A stretch of 64,000 nucleotides of DNA, from contig JABYQS010000122.1 of the NCBI GenBank assembly GCA_022592435.1, positions 1-64,000 on the forward strand, read 5' to 3'. Positions 1 to 12,322 of this stretch are shown here, in pieces (position 1 is the first letter of the stretch; every line of letters starts with the position of its first letter). Origin of the DNA: Cerioporus squamosus. Its lineage: Eukaryota; Basidiomycota; Agaricomycetes; Polyporales; Polyporaceae. A program made the translations under genes and the position numbers. Below the pieces are notes generated by a model, which made no database searches, was not told the DNA's origin, and saw only the letters and a list, made by a program, of their open reading frames with translations.

Positions 1-1611
1 GGAGCGAGGTGATTTGGGGAGCAGTTGACGGTGGGAGGGTGTTACGTGGTCTTGTGGTACCTGGTTGACGACGTCTGGGCAAGAACTGTACAGGACCTGG
101 TGAGCCACATCACCAAAAATAGAGAACAGAAAATTAGCGTGACCAGACTGTGGCTAGCTCCCTCGGTAATCGTCGGAAGGTTGAATTGGGCTACAGAACT
201 TGAAGGAAGGGTCAGTATTGAGAGGAGACCGACAGAGGTTGAACACATCTGAACACGTACTCCCTTAAGTGCGGCGTGTTACGTGCACGGCCAATGCGAT
301 ATGGCCATAGTACGGCGGTGTTGTGCAGTTTGCATCTAAAGACAACATGGAAGTGCCGAAGTTCTTCAGCACATCTTCATTAAGTTGAGTGTACGTCACC
401 AATGAGCGTGCCGACTTACAAGGAGCTGTCACTTGACAGAAGGATGGGATGCAGGCTATGGCCACCTGCTAAGACTGTCGTCGTGTTCTTGTACGTTATC
501 CTGTCGCTGTAGTGCTGCATCGCTGAAGAATCAGGTTGCGGAAGATGAGGCATTTGTCCATACCTGCATCTGAATGGTGTTGACACCCCACACACAGACC
601 TATGTGCGTAAATATCCTGTGCGAAGAAGATGTGAGTGGAGAACGACATGCATTGGTCGCGTGCTGCTGCTGCAGCTATGCGTCACTAAGGGCGGGGTGC
701 GGAAGACGTTGCGAGGCTCAGTGTGGCATCGGTCCTGCCGCTGCAGCAGTGGTGCGTTACTCAAGGGGCGAGTACTGAAGAAGTGAGTTAAGCCTATACC
801 CCATGCGACGAACCGCTGAAGCGGTGCGGTACTCAAGAGCCGGAGTGCGGAAGACGCAAGCTGAGTCCGTACCCCATCTCCCGCATCGCTGCAGCAGGGC
901 GGTACTCAAGAGCCAGAGTGCGGAAGATGCAAGCTGAGTGGGTACCGCGTCTCCCGCGCTGCTGCAGCGGTGCGGTACTCAAGCCCCGAGTGCGGAAGAT
1001 ATTCCCTGAGTCGGTACCGCATGCACCACACCGCTGCAGCGGTGCGGTACTCAAGAGCGGGAGTGCGGAAGACGCAAGCTGAGTCGGTACCGCATCCGCC
1101 GCCCTGCTGCAGTGGTGCGGTACTCAAGCCCGAGGGCGGAAGACATTTCCTGAGCCGGTACCGCATGCACCGCACCGCTGCAGTGGTGCGTTACTTGAGA
1201 CCCGGATTGCGGAAGGTGTTCGCTGGGGCGGGGCTGCATATGTCGCACCGTTGCAATGGTGCCTCACTCATTAGCGTACTGCTGGAAGATGTGAAAATGC
1301 CGGTACTGGGTGTAATTCATTAGATTGGTACAGGCTCTGGTGCGTCTACTTGTACATGAATGGCTCACCGTGTTCCTTGTGTGATATTGAGTAACGTAAG
1401 AATGGTGAGTGAGGGGAGGATTGGAAGGACGGAGGGGCAGGGAGGTTCTGTAGAGGAGGTGCAGCAATGCGGCAGGCAAGCCAGCACTGCAGAAGTTCAG
1501 TATGGGATGATCTGAGGCGCGAGGCACCCCGGCGCCTCATGTGCCGATGAGCCGATCACGTGCTGGCTTGGCGTCCGCCGGAGCTGGCGGACATCTCTCC
1601 AGAGCCCGGGC
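1..1611 (-). mobile_element. Terminal part of a repeat family (copy L), terminus at about 1611
   Basis: The reverse complement of this stretch matches 56604 to about 58350 in pieces that keep the same order. The matching pieces are the terminal block (GCCCGGGCTCTGGAGAG, left 1595-1611, right 56604-56620), a following block containing TGGCTTGGCGTCCGCC in the left orientation, an array of roughly 73 bp repeats, and an outer block (left 60-135, right 58260-58350). The sequence is diverged and gapped, so the two copies are old or fast-changing. The body of this copy extends left beyond the window. The gene that starts at 58444 in the right copy would have its start just outside this window. Confidence 0.75.
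650..1255. repeat. Degenerate tandem array, about 73 bp unit, 7-8 units
   Basis: The words GCTGCAGCGG, GTGCGGAAGA and GGTACCGCAT recur every 70-75 bp. The array is homologous, in inverted orientation, to the cleaner array at 57040-57740. Several ORFs run across it, but they consist only of the translated repeat and are not genes. Sub-terminal arrays of this kind are common in large DNA transposons, where they can be transposase-binding sites; that role here is inference. Confidence 0.85.
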
Positions 1612-1628
1612 GGCAAGGTGGTCATTCC

Positions 1629-1715
1629 GAGGGGTGGGCCCGCCGTAGGCGGGCCGCCCGGCGCCCAGGGGGGCCCGAAGGGCCCCCCGGAAAAGTGCCG
1701 AGGGGTGGGGCTGCT
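1629..1715. repeat. Two adjacent GC-rich hairpins flanked by a short direct repeat
   Basis: A perfect stem (GGCCCGCC with loop gta) lies at 1637-1655 and a second (GGGGGGCCC with loop gaa) at about 1668-1690. CGAGGGGTGGG occurs on both sides (about 1628 and 1699). The rest of 1612-2144 shows no convincing gene and contains the upstream region of the gene at 2145. Confidence 0.6.
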
Positions 1716-2144
1716 ACTTAGGGGCAAAGCGTGACACATGTGGTTACGCCTGTGTAGTTCGTTCCTACTGTACACAAGCAACATCCTGAGGTACTTACAT
1801 TGTCAGGCGAGTAGGGGAATGTCAAGAATCCCGGCCGGTGCTGGCCGTGAACGTACGGTTGCCATATGCGGAACCCTAGCTCGGCTAGGCCGCGCAGGCG
1901 ATGGTACACAACCTTCGCTTAGATCTGCTCTCTGAACCTTCCCTCCTCCTGGTTCTGCACCAAATCCCGCGCGCCATATCCGCCTTCCGCGCTCGGAAGT
2001 CGTCCAGACACACCGCCATTGAGTGATCTCATTATTCCGTGCAAGGTAAGTCCGATCTCGACTGTATACTACTTATAAGAAAGTGTTCGTTATGCTGTAG
2101 CACTATCCTGTACTCTACCGCCCAGACACTACGAGTAATTCGAC

Positions 2145-3070
2145 ATGTCTGCTACTCCTCCGTCTGTGATATCCATCTCTGACGACGACTCTGACATCGT
2201 GGTCGCCGACGCCGTCCAACACGCTGCCGACGACTGGGACGCTGAGCCTGGGTCGCCGCCCATCGTTATCTCCGACGACGACGACGAACCTGTCAAGCTC
2301 GAGAACGAGTCTCCCATCTCGGGCTCAGACATGGAGGTGGACGACTTCGAGGCGAACGACTTCGTCACCCTGGAGAACGCGAAGGACTTCTTCCTTACGC
2401 CCTTCCACAATCACTTCGCCACTCAGTATCGTTGGGATCCCGTATTCAGCTTGAATGGCCGTGGCCAGTTCACGCGTCGTTACTTGCTCTGCCATCGTCG
2501 TCAGAATCCCACCCCACCCGGCCGTCGTCGTCATCTGCCTATTGCATGGGATCTTATTGGGCAGTTCTCTCCGGAGGACTTCTGGTTCTTGGGCTTCGGC
2601 CATTCCATCAAGCCGGGTACGCGATCCAGCGACCCTGACCCCGTCGCGTCTTTCTGGCTGCAGCCTCGCCCCCATGCGGCATCACTGCTTAACTGGCGCG
2701 GGGTCCAGGAGAGCGTCCAGGCGATCGCTGATCTCGAGGACGGTGAGGTCAACACCTCGCACCTCTTCCGTCTGAATGACGAAGGTTTGCCTGAGATCCA
2801 GATTTTCTGGCAGGGTTATCCGGACGAAGTACGTTCTTGTAATTCTCACTGCTAATACAAGAGCATCTAACTGACTATTGGACTATATAGACTATCGTTC
2901 GCAATGCCCCATTTTTCAACCAGCACGGCGACCGGGACATGCCCATGAAGGCGGAGGATGTTCCTTGGACGTCGGCGTTGCACGTCGTCTTCACTATCGA
3001 CCTCTTCAACGACACTAGGGACGGGAGGAAGATCTTGACGGCGCAGCTCACCCGTGCTTGTATTGCTTAG
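2145..3070 (+). CDS. Hypothetical protein with acidic N-terminus
   Basis: Two exons: 2145-2828, then intron 2829-2890 (GTACGT...TATAG), then 2891-3070. The predicted protein is about 287 aa. Residues 1-75 are rich in Asp, Glu and Ser, with two clusters of the ISISDDDSD/VISDDDDE kind, which resemble SUMO-interaction-like motifs. The middle contains aromatic and proline-rich segments (FWFLGFGHSIKPGT) and the C-terminal part is globular and ends LTRACIA. No family is recognised. It lies 430 bp upstream of a transposase gene on the same strand and may be the second gene of that transposon, but no terminal repeats were found to prove it. Confidence 0.65.
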
Positions 3071-3496
3071 CTATAGTACAGTACTAGAGTTCCATCGACC
3101 TGCCGCTGTCCTGCATTCGTTAAGAGTACTACGTCATATTCTTGTGCTATACAAGTCTCGCAATTGTATGGTATTCATAGCGGTATCTGGTCTGTATTTC
3201 CATCGCATCTGGCAGTCTGCAGACGAAGCTCGACCTGAGCATGAAGTGCAAGAAGTACACGAGTACGAAATCCGATCAAAGCCCAAACAACCTAGCGTGC
3301 ACGACAACACTTCGACGCATTCAAGCGGCCTACCCGACGTTTCATCTGGACGGAGTAGCCCTGGACACCATGCACCCTCCGCCCGCGAATCCGGCCGCCG
3401 TGGCGGAGTGGCCATACCGGGGACCCACCCGACGCAACTCCTAATTCGACCCCTGTCGGCATCCTTTTCCCTCCCACCACTACTGCTCCCCAGACG
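3071..3496 (+). other. Gap between the two genes; possible 5' exon sequence
   Basis: No independent gene is supported. The frame of the next gene is open upstream from 3359 to the chosen ATG at 3497, so its first exon could be longer or joined to an upstream exon. Confidence 0.4.
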
Positions 3497-6400
3497 ATGT
3501 CCGTCTTCGAGCCTCACATAATTCGTGCCATCTGTTGCAGCATCTACCCCACGGCAAAGGAGTGTGCACAGGCCCTAAAGAAATGGGGGAGCAGGGTTAG
3601 TCTGTTTGCGTCCTGCTAGCGCGCGATAGTTTTGACTCACCATGGTGCAGGTCGACCGAAGACTTGCGACCTGGAAAGACAATCGGGAGAGTCAGTCGCA
3701 GTGGTCCCCGCAGCTCGAATGGGAGGCAGAGGTTTGTGAGTACGTCAGCTTCCTCGCCGACCACACGAGGTCCAAGAACGGTCCTATCGCGCTCGACAAC
3801 CGTATCCCTATCTTTGGACCCCGGTTTATCCCACCAGCGTATCTGCACATCAACAAGCGCAATCCCACGCCCGAGGTCCTCCCGGAGACTACTTACCTCA
3901 AGCCCCTCAATGTTATTCATCCTTTCTATTATCCGGGGCTTGTAGACACTTGCCCCAACTGCCGGGTGAGCGGAACAAAGCCGGATATCGAGTGGAATGG
4001 ATGGAACCATAAAGGGCATCGCGAGGTCCACGGTATCTCGCGCGAGGAGACTGCGATCGGACCGCAACTTCGCTGTAAAGTCTGCGCGGCCAAGTACAGT
4101 AAGCACGCTACGGGAGGCAATGCCGACAGCATGTCGGCAGGCCAATATTGCTTCGCGGTTACAAGCCACTTGTTCTGGGAAGGCGTCGAGCACTGGCAGT
4201 ACCCTCGTGAGTGATATCTTCGGCATCACACAAGCCCGAGACTTACCGCTGTCTTGCACCAGCCGGCCTCCCGCGATTCCTCAAGAGATGCGCGGTTACT
4301 TCGGACTTGTTCGACCTGATTATGGAGCTGCGTCCATCAACAACCTCGGCTGGCTTGTCTGAGAACATACGGCGTACGTACCTTCGGTGCTGTTATTGCC
4401 GATGTCTGAAGAGAGCTCTTACGTTGTTCCTGTTCATCCCTGGATAAATAGAACTACATCTTCTAGAATATCACAAGCAGCGGTATGCGTACCTTGAGAA
4501 CTACCGCATTCGCTCCCAGCGCATGACGGTCGTGACGCAGAAGAAACCCCTTCGGAACTTCTCCAAACCGGAGACGTGTGGTGTCGCGCAGCAAAGCGGG
4601 GGTTACGACAATCGCTCGATATCGGATGACTTGATTACCGATCTCTACTTGAAGTTCAGTGAGCAGACGAGGCAAGCAGAGTCAGAGGACAGCCTACGCG
4701 TGAAGACAGGTGAGTTGTTGCGCAGAACTCCCACGGTATCGCTTCTGTCTCAGGCGGCAATATCTATCATTGTCCTCTCTAGCCCTTACCATCTCCCTCG
4801 ACGCTACCTTTCGCACCGCGTACAAAGCAACAGTAGTCGAAAATGACAAGTCGCGTACGAAGGCGTTCAAGGGAGGGATTGAGACCGTCCTTAATGAAGA
4901 AGGACAGATCATCTCTTGGGTACGTACCATACCCTGAATCCGCTACTGACCAGTACTGACTTAGTATGTACAGAGATTTCTGACGGACCAAGGCCACTCT
5001 CAAGTAGAAGAGATCCTCCAAGGAATCAAGCGTCGGTTGACCTTGCTCGGTATCTCTGACCCCGAGATCGCAGTCGCCGACAACTGCTGCCACATCAGGA
5101 GTGCGATTGTGAAGGCTTTCCCAGATATCGCAGTCGTCCTCGATGTATGGCATTTTCTCATGCGGTAAGTCCTTGCACAGCCTCACAGTATGTTTCATTT
5201 CAAAAGTATTCTTCTCATTTCCGTCTACTAGTTACCTCATATGTGTTGTTGGGGGCATGAAGAACCCTCACCGATCCGAGATCGCCCGCGACATCGTCGA
5301 CGCTTTATTGAAGTCTACGGCCAACGGGAACACACCGGCGGTGTACAGGAGTAAGGAGGAGCAAGAGGTTCGCTTGCAGGAGATCTGGGAGAAGTGGTGC
5401 GCGCGAGAGAATATCTGGACACAGGCGGCGGAGAAGGTGCGTGCACTATTCCCTACGTATGAAGGTCGTCCTGAACTCATTTGCCTGACAGACGCACGAA
5501 GAGCAGATGAATCATGTCCGTAAGGGATGCTTGGCGCGCTCCCGAGATGATGTACGCTCCGATGGGAGCCGTATTGAAGGGGCTCACAAGGGCTGGAACG
5601 GTCTTCAGCGCTCGTTCGCAAGCGGTCTCGAACTGCTGGTCGCTCTTTGCCACGATTTCGTCCTCCGTCGCAACCATCGTATCGAATCCGCCAACCCAGA
5701 TATTGTCACGCCATTTGTCGCCTCGACATATGGTTCCCACCACATCCGGCTCGTCGATGCCTGTGCGAAGATCTTCAACAACATGATCGCACGCACAGAG
5801 AAAGCAGGCCGTACACTACCAAGCGGTATCCACCGGCTCCCTGAGCTAATCACTGTCGCTAGCGGTGAGCGATTTGGCATCTTGCCAATGAGCACGACCA
5901 CGGCCGCTCACCACGCCATGGTGAGCGTGAAGGAGGAACCAGAGGACATGTTCGACTTGTCCTCGGAGAGCCTCCTCGACGCGGCTATGGTCCTCCAAGA
6001 GCTCGGCATCGATCCGAGCCTCTTGCACAAGCCGCTCGTCAGCAAGTCTGACGTCCCGATCCCTGGTAAGTATTGGTTCAAAGTCGAACTCCGCACTCTG
6101 CCGCTAATCATCCCTCCTTCACAGCCCCGCAGTGTCAGCAACAAACTCCGAGCACCTCAAGAAGTGCCATGTCGACGTCCTCGAAGGCGACTGCAGTTGC
6201 GCCTGCGCACGGGACGACTCCACCGGACGTGAAGGGCAAGGGTGTTGCCCGGATTCCTGATGTCCGTCTCGTCGAGGTATGCCCGCGCTTGCACCCCACG
6301 TTAGCATCCTAACAAACCGTTCTTTCCCTCCAGACTGTCACGCAAGCCCAGGCACAGGCGGATAACTTGGAACACGACACCCGTGGCGCTGCAGTCAAGC

Positions 6401-8038
6401 GTGCGCGTGAAGACTCGGATTCCGTACTTGAGAATGACGAGATCGTCGAGATACCGACCGATGATTGGCAGGGTCTTCTCACGCCGCGGCAGCAAAGCTC
6501 TGACGGGTCCAGCACTACTCCGTCTGTCTCCACTTTGTCGATGTCTGTGCTATCTACCTCCCTTGCTGCGTCCACCACACAGGCCACGTCAACCTCGCGT
6601 GTCTCTTCTCTCCCCCCTAGTCTAACTGTACCCCCGCCTTCACGCTCTGTAATTACCACCTATCTCGCAGACACCACTGCCGGGCCAAGCAGGAGCACGT
6701 CAAGTCAACAGCAGTCCCCGCCGAGGAAGAAGCCGCGCATCACCGTGCCGGGCATGCCTGCCGTCAGCCGTGGTACTGTCATACGAACGCAGCCTCCTGC
6801 GGCCGGACCAAGCAACGCGCGCGCAACGGGGACTACATCTATTGCAGAGGTAAGCATTTATTCAATCATAGCATACTCGCATCTACTCACATACAACGTC
6901 ATCACACTAGGCACGCATGAACGCTTTCTTCGCTCCTCGTCGCCCTGAACCCATGGCCGCTACCATGACGAGTCTCAGGCCGCGTGTCCCCTACGCCACG
7001 ATCTCCGGGATGACGCGTTCACAGCGCTTCCTGTCGATCGCGTCTGGCATCGATCCCCGCGCCCTCACCTTTGGCAAGGGTAACTCGAAGGAGTTTTTCC
7101 TCTTCATGACCCTGCGTGCCCAAGAGCAGTGGTCGTCCTTCCGGATGACCCCGTTCGACTGGCTGTGCGCAGCCTCTCGGTACAATCAAGAGATCGAGAA
7201 GCTGAACACGCGCGAACGCTACTCGTTCCCCATCAAGACTCCCCGCGCGTTGATGGAGAAGCTCTCTGAGGTCGAGCTAATGATACTCACACGTCTCCAG
7301 AGTGGCGACTATAAATGTACGTCTCTCCCTTTTATTCCACAGTCTGACCTTGCTGACATCTGTCGTAGCCAAATCAGGAGGGACAGCGTTCTGGCAGCAT
7401 CACTGTCATGCAGTCTCCCTTGGAGAGAAGGTGAACCAGGACGGCGAAATGGCCGGGAAGAAGAAGGTGAGCTGGCTTGCACCTTTCGTCGTTGGTATGA
7501 CCTGATGTATCACACGCAGACCCGCAAGGTGTACCATACATGCTCTCGGTGCAAGCAACTCATGTACCCCTACAAGCAGGGGTCGCCGCTCAATCACCGC
7601 AAGGCTTTCTGCTCCGATGGAGTCCCGCAGATCGCCCATTCTGTTGAGAAGGTCATCAACGGCCAGAGTGTCACGATCGTCGACACTCCACCGCCATACC
7701 CGCAACCAGAGGGTGTCTTTACCCTTGGCACCCGGTTCCACGGTCTCACCTTCCTCCAAGAGGTTCAGGCACTCTACGACCGCGTCGTCACAGAGAAGGC
7801 ACCACTAAGCATGCAAGATCTCGCGTTCGCATCGATGGTTCACACGCGCACACTCGTTATCCCTGCATCAGGCGACCAGCGCGCGATCACTCTATTCCGA
7901 CTCTTCCCTTCCCTCGACGCTGACTGTCCTCAGCATCTTCTTGTCGAATATGAGGGCCAGCGCTACCTCCGGATGAACTACCTTGACGTGGATCAGCCTG
8001 GGGAGGAGGAGAAGGCGGCCGTTGATGTTGACGTCTAG
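3497..8038 (+). CDS. Intron-rich DDE-type transposase with C-terminal Cys domain
   Basis: Thirteen exons join in frame to about 1268 aa: 3497-3595, 3651-4206, 4263-4373, 4467-4709, 4783-4919, 4974-5164, 5232-5436, 5492-6065, 6125-6276, 6334-6849, 6911-7316, 7369-7466, 7520-8038. The N-terminal third has a Cys cluster (HPFYYPGLVDTCPNC, later QLRCKVC), resembling a fungal domain often found next to transposases. The catalytic core is readable: ISLDATFR (first Asp codon 4800-4802), AVADNCC (second Asp 5079-5081), LDVWHF near 5137, and RIEGAHKGWN (Glu 5576-5578). A Ser/Pro-rich linker (about 6060-6850) follows, then a C-terminal part with CSRCK...NHRKAFCSDG. No stop or frameshift was seen, so it may be functional. 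The start is uncertain. The family name is from motif memory; a domesticated copy is possible. Confidence 0.8.
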
Positions 8039-9347
8039 TAGTATTGAGGTTATCTCCTTGGCTGCGTTGTTTCTGGCCTGTTTCTTGGCATCTTGGCATC
8101 TGAGACATGAATTGCATATGTAGTAGTGTAGTAATACATTAGTGATCTCTTCCTTCCTCCAATGAGATGGCTTCGCGCGTTGGGCGCTGTGGTTTCATCT
8201 TCGCCCAAGAGTGTTCAAGCGCCGAAAGCAGTGCACGTGTGACACACGACCACAAGTGGTCTGGCGTCTATTACTTATGTGAGGTTAGGGTCTAGGTGGT
8301 CCGAGGTGGTCCGAGGTGGTCTGGGGGACCAACCGGGACCAAATTTGGTCCCACCCTCGGAATGGCGGAGTTACCGCCCGGGCATTCAGACGAGTCCGAG
8401 GTAGGTACGAGTACACGGCGTTGCGCTGCGGTCAATCCCAGTGTCACGTGACCTTCAAGCCGGAGCATAATTCCATCCTTCCTCGCGGGGCCTGAGCCGA
8501 TCGGGCCAGCGAGGAGCCACGAGCATGACCATACTTGTGTGGAGGAGCCCGATGAGATGAGCACCGTAGCAGGGTGCGGGTGGCGAGCCGTAGCAGCTGC
8601 CATACGACCTCCGCCGAGGAGCGCCTCTCCATCACGCCATCGAATCTGCCGCGGCCTATGCGGCGGCGGCGAGATCGACCCAGCGTACTTGCACTCGGGC
8701 AAGTCGGAACGACACTCCAATGGTCCTTCCATGGGGCAGAGGCAGGGATGCCGCAACGCGAGGAGGCTCAGCTAGGCACGGTGCTTTGACCGCGCGGATC
8801 GTCGCATCTAGCTCTTAGCCCGATGGTTCGACAGACCCCTTCGAGCTGGCCGGCTTCGGTCTAGAGGGATTATCCTCCCGACCAGTACTACTGGTCTCTA
8901 TGCGAAAGCACGCGCGGCACATAGAGTGCGCGCAGTACACGGAGCCATCCACTAGTCACAGACAAAGTGGGGCCCCGTCGCGAGCGAGAGCAGAGAGAGC
9001 GGTGAGGCCTCGTCGGCCAGCGATCTATAAACAGACAACATAAGTAGTAAATAGCAGGCCCCTCAGCGTGCGACCGGAGCCCGCCGAGGAGGTGGGGGCG
9101 ACGCGATGGGTGTCGTGAACTGGACAGTGATGGACGAAGGCCATTGCGCGGGCGTAGGGCCGGTAGGATGGATGCAACATGATGTGCTCATATGAGGACG
9201 TCCTCCAGGATGTGACAACGAGACGAGATAGCAGACCGGTATAGAAACACGCCGTTCCCCCACCCAGACAGCGGTCACGCAGACGGCTGTCCTGCAGGTC
9301 GAAACCGTGGATCTGGCATAGTCGGGTGGCCGCGTAGGCGTACCCTA
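8039..9347. other. Intergenic stretch without a supported gene
   Basis: It holds the 3' region of the transposase gene and the downstream region of the queuosine gene. A short tandem repeat of GGTGGTCCGA occurs near 8296-8325. No reading frame looks coding, no terminal repeat was found, and no tRNA was recognised. Confidence 0.5.
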
Positions 9348-11238
9348 CTAGTACCAGATCGAGCGTGTCCTGTGGATGGGCAGCATGCCCGCCGACCGCA
9401 CCCCTTCGACGCCTTCCGGTCGGCCCTCTACACGCTTCGCGAGGTCCCACAGGTAGAAGTCGATCACGACGCTGCTGACGGCGTCGTCTGCCTCGTCTTC
9501 GCCGCTAGCGGTGCCGTCCGCAACCCGGCGTTCGTCAGCGATGATCCTGAGAATCTCGTGCCGCACGCGCTCGACAGCGACGATGCTCGCAGCGCGGATG
9601 CTCAGCTCCTCGGGGCTCCCGGACGCGAGTGGGGTCCGCGCGTTGAGGAGCTTGACGAGCGTTGGGGGGTACGAGAGGATGCGGAGGTGGTGCAAAATTT
9701 GGGGGACGCGGTAGTCGGCGAACATGGTCAGCTCTTGTATGCGTGCGTCTGCTGGGAAGAGCGGATGCGCCTGCGAGGCGTGCTCGGGATAGAAGGCGGC
9801 CCACGTCTCAGCGACAAGGATCTGCGTGCGCTTCCAAATGTACACTGCAAGGCCGGACGATCAGTAGAGCGCATCGACAGCAGAAGAAGAGGACACACCT
9901 CGTCGCCCGTTGTACATGTGCTCGTCGCGGAACGATGGGAACGTGTCTGCGACCATCTTGACAAGCTGCAGGGCTGATCCTCGATCCTCATATCGTCGTC
10001 GAAACGCCTGTATGAAGCCGAAGAAAGATCCTCCAAAATCCTGCACACAAGATGAGACTGGATGCGGAGAAGAGAAGGCATGGTAGACCTCACCAAACAC
10101 AAGATCGAGCCAACCTCGCGCAGAACGCGTATGCGCTCGTGCAGCAACGGTATGGTCTCTTTTGACTGTGCGGCAGGGCGGAAGATGTGCTCAATGAGGG
10201 CGTCTGGACAGCGTGTCTCGGAGGCATAAAATGCGGGGTCTGTGATAGGGATGCCGTCCTCGAGCGCTGCATAAACGACGGTGAGAGCCTTGTTACGACG
10301 TAACGCAAATGGGAGGAATTTGGAGGACATGTCGAGAGCATATATGGCAACGTGGACACTGAGCGATGTGCATTGCGGAGGTTCGCGTGTAGCGGTCTCC
10401 GATTCCAGACTGTCTTGCGCTGTCGCCAGCGGCTCGAGCATGGCGTCCATAGACGTTGCGGTGCGAGGGGAGCGTGTGTATGTCACAACGCAGAGGTCCC
10501 GGAATTACGTGCACTCGTAAAACGAGGTGCAGGCATTGCAAAACTTATAGAAACAGATCGCCTACAGCTGGACAAAGGGGGGCTGACGACGGAAACACGT
10601 GTTGAGTGGGATTGAGATGCGTACTCACCTCTATCTACAGCAGCGACCAACGACCAATATCCCGTATGGACGACCATCCGGTCAGAGTTCCATCCATCGC
10701 GCCATTCCACGCCGTACCGCCCAGGTTGTCCTTCGAGCTCCGACCAGAAGCTGAAGTTCAGGGACGATATGAGGAAGATCCAGTTGAGGCACGCGTGTGT
10801 GGATGAGTCCTCCCAGGAAAACGGCTCGGCGGGACAGATATGGAGGGGGTGGGTCCGCCACGTCCGCGGGACGTAGGACTCGCGCTGCATCTGGGCGTAA
10901 ATCTGTAGAATACATACGTGTAAGCGCGACGCCGCGCGTGCGGCAAGAGAAGGAGCATATCGTACGTATTTTGCTGCAGATCGTATGCCAGTCTTCGTGT
11001 GGTCGCGCAAGTCCGATTGCCTACGGGGGACGAGGAAGAGAAGTAAGGGGCTGCGAAGGCTGCAAGAAGCCTATCAACTCACTTCGACTACCCACTCTGA
11101 TGTCTCCAGTGCCGGATTAACACCCTCCTCGAACACTGGACGCGTTGAACCTCCGTTTGTCTCCACTGCATGCTCTCGCTTCGAATCGACATTCGTCTGG
11201 GGATTTTCAGCTGATGTTGCAGCGAGTGTGACAGTCAT
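9348..11238 (-). CDS. Queuosine 5'-phosphate N-glycosylase/hydrolase (Q_salvage, DUF2419)
   Basis: The protein family releases queuine from queuosine 5'-phosphate so that the base can be reinserted into tRNA. Exons on the minus strand: 11238-11083, 11020-10966, 10902-10629, 10266-10094, 10040-9899, 9844-9348. Family-like motifs are read in order: NPALETSEWVV, TWRTHPLH, LNWIFLISSLNFSFWSE, HTGYWSL, then after the intron ALEDGIPITDPAFYAS, IPLLHERIRVLREV, FPSFRDEH and LTMFADYRVPQ. The last four exons join in frame. Two oddities: the intron between VAAVDR and ALEDG is 362 bp (10267-10628), far longer than its neighbours, and the best frame of the short second exon does not match the phase of exon 1. 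The N-terminus is therefore uncertain. Confidence 0.85.
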
Positions 11239-12322
11239 TTTCCGGAGTAAACCGATGTGTTCCTGTGAGGTAGGTCAAGTCCCTTCAGAGAGCAGCCACC
11301 TCGAGGATAAGGAGAATGTCAAGGAGGATGAGGAAGTGAAGACATCGTAGCGAACCACGGAAAAGTGATCCAAAGTCACCGCAGAGAAATGTTCCATTGG
11401 GCGCTTCACTCTTGTCTCTAACCTCATGAAGTTCGAGCAATTGGTACTCGTCTTGAAATCTGTCTATGAGCTGGGACTCTGGGGTTGGTAAGCGGAGCAC
11501 AAACTACGGATGATTTACTGAAGTACTGACCGCTAAAGCTGAGGCTCACCGTTCGCCGATCTGGTAACAGAGTAAGTACTCCACGTCTGTCGTGCTTCCA
11601 AAGTCACAATTGCAAGAGACCAGTGGCCAACAGTGTCCTGTAATTCATGTACGCGTATGCATTACAAGTCAAGCATGGAACGGAACCGTCTAACTGCTTG
11701 CGGTACTTTCGAAGTTAGCGTAAGTAACAGAAGTATCGCGGCATCGGTGAATTCTCCGTGACGCGGGGAGCAAACGCCATTCTCCGCAGCACACGATAAT
11801 TGGTATGTATCCTCGCTTTCCTCGGTGCCGGGGCTCTTCGTCAGACCTCCAACGTTTTGCTGAGTACTGGCATCAGGACAGGACTCTACACCGTGGCTGA
11901 TCGGATAGGAGTGATCGCAGTTCGATAGCAACTGCGGGGAGGTTGAGCCTGGGTCGAGCATCCAATGGCTTGCCACAAGAAACGTCTGCGTTTCGCCACT
12001 TGTTTTCGACCATCCGCAAGGCACCGGCGACTGCGCACCATGACTCAACGCCCCCGCCCACTGAGGTTGCAATTGAGATCGCTGAAAGAGGACCCACCAG
12101 CGTCGATGCACAGCCGCTGCGCACGAGCACGCCTCCTTGCGCAGCCCTCTCCGCTGCTTGCGCAGTATGCACTCCATCTGTCACCAAGTCTGTCGCAAGG
12201 ACAGGATTCGAGGTCGGTCCCAGTGCCCACATCGCAAACGCCCGCTCCCAGGCATATAAACGCTAACGTCATCGGTCGTATAGCCTCGCCGTCCATCTCA
12301 TCCCACTTTGAATCCTACTACC
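11239..12322. other. Intergenic region between divergent genes
   Basis: No convincing gene. It contains the upstream region of the queuosine-salvage gene on one side and of the gene at 12323 on the other. ORFs here on both strands lack splice-consistent or domain-like content. Confidence 0.5.
12253..12260 (+). promoter_or_regulatory. TATA-like box of the gene at 12323
   Basis: CATATAAA lies about 65-70 bp upstream of the start codon, followed by a pyrimidine-rich leader. The spacing fits a TATA box with a short 5' UTR. Confidence 0.5.

Noticed and set aside
1637..1690. Rho-type terminator hairpins
   Set aside because: This is a eukaryotic nuclear sequence; GC-rich hairpins there are more likely repeat debris, and no gene ends just before them.
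3497..8038. Calling this gene a KDZ transposase
   Set aside because: It has DDE-like motifs and Cys domains, but I could not match it with confidence to the KDZ signature, so only the general class is given.
9372..9977. A 201-residue plus-strand ORF
   Set aside because: It is antisense to the last exons of the queuosine-salvage gene, whose family motifs are clear.
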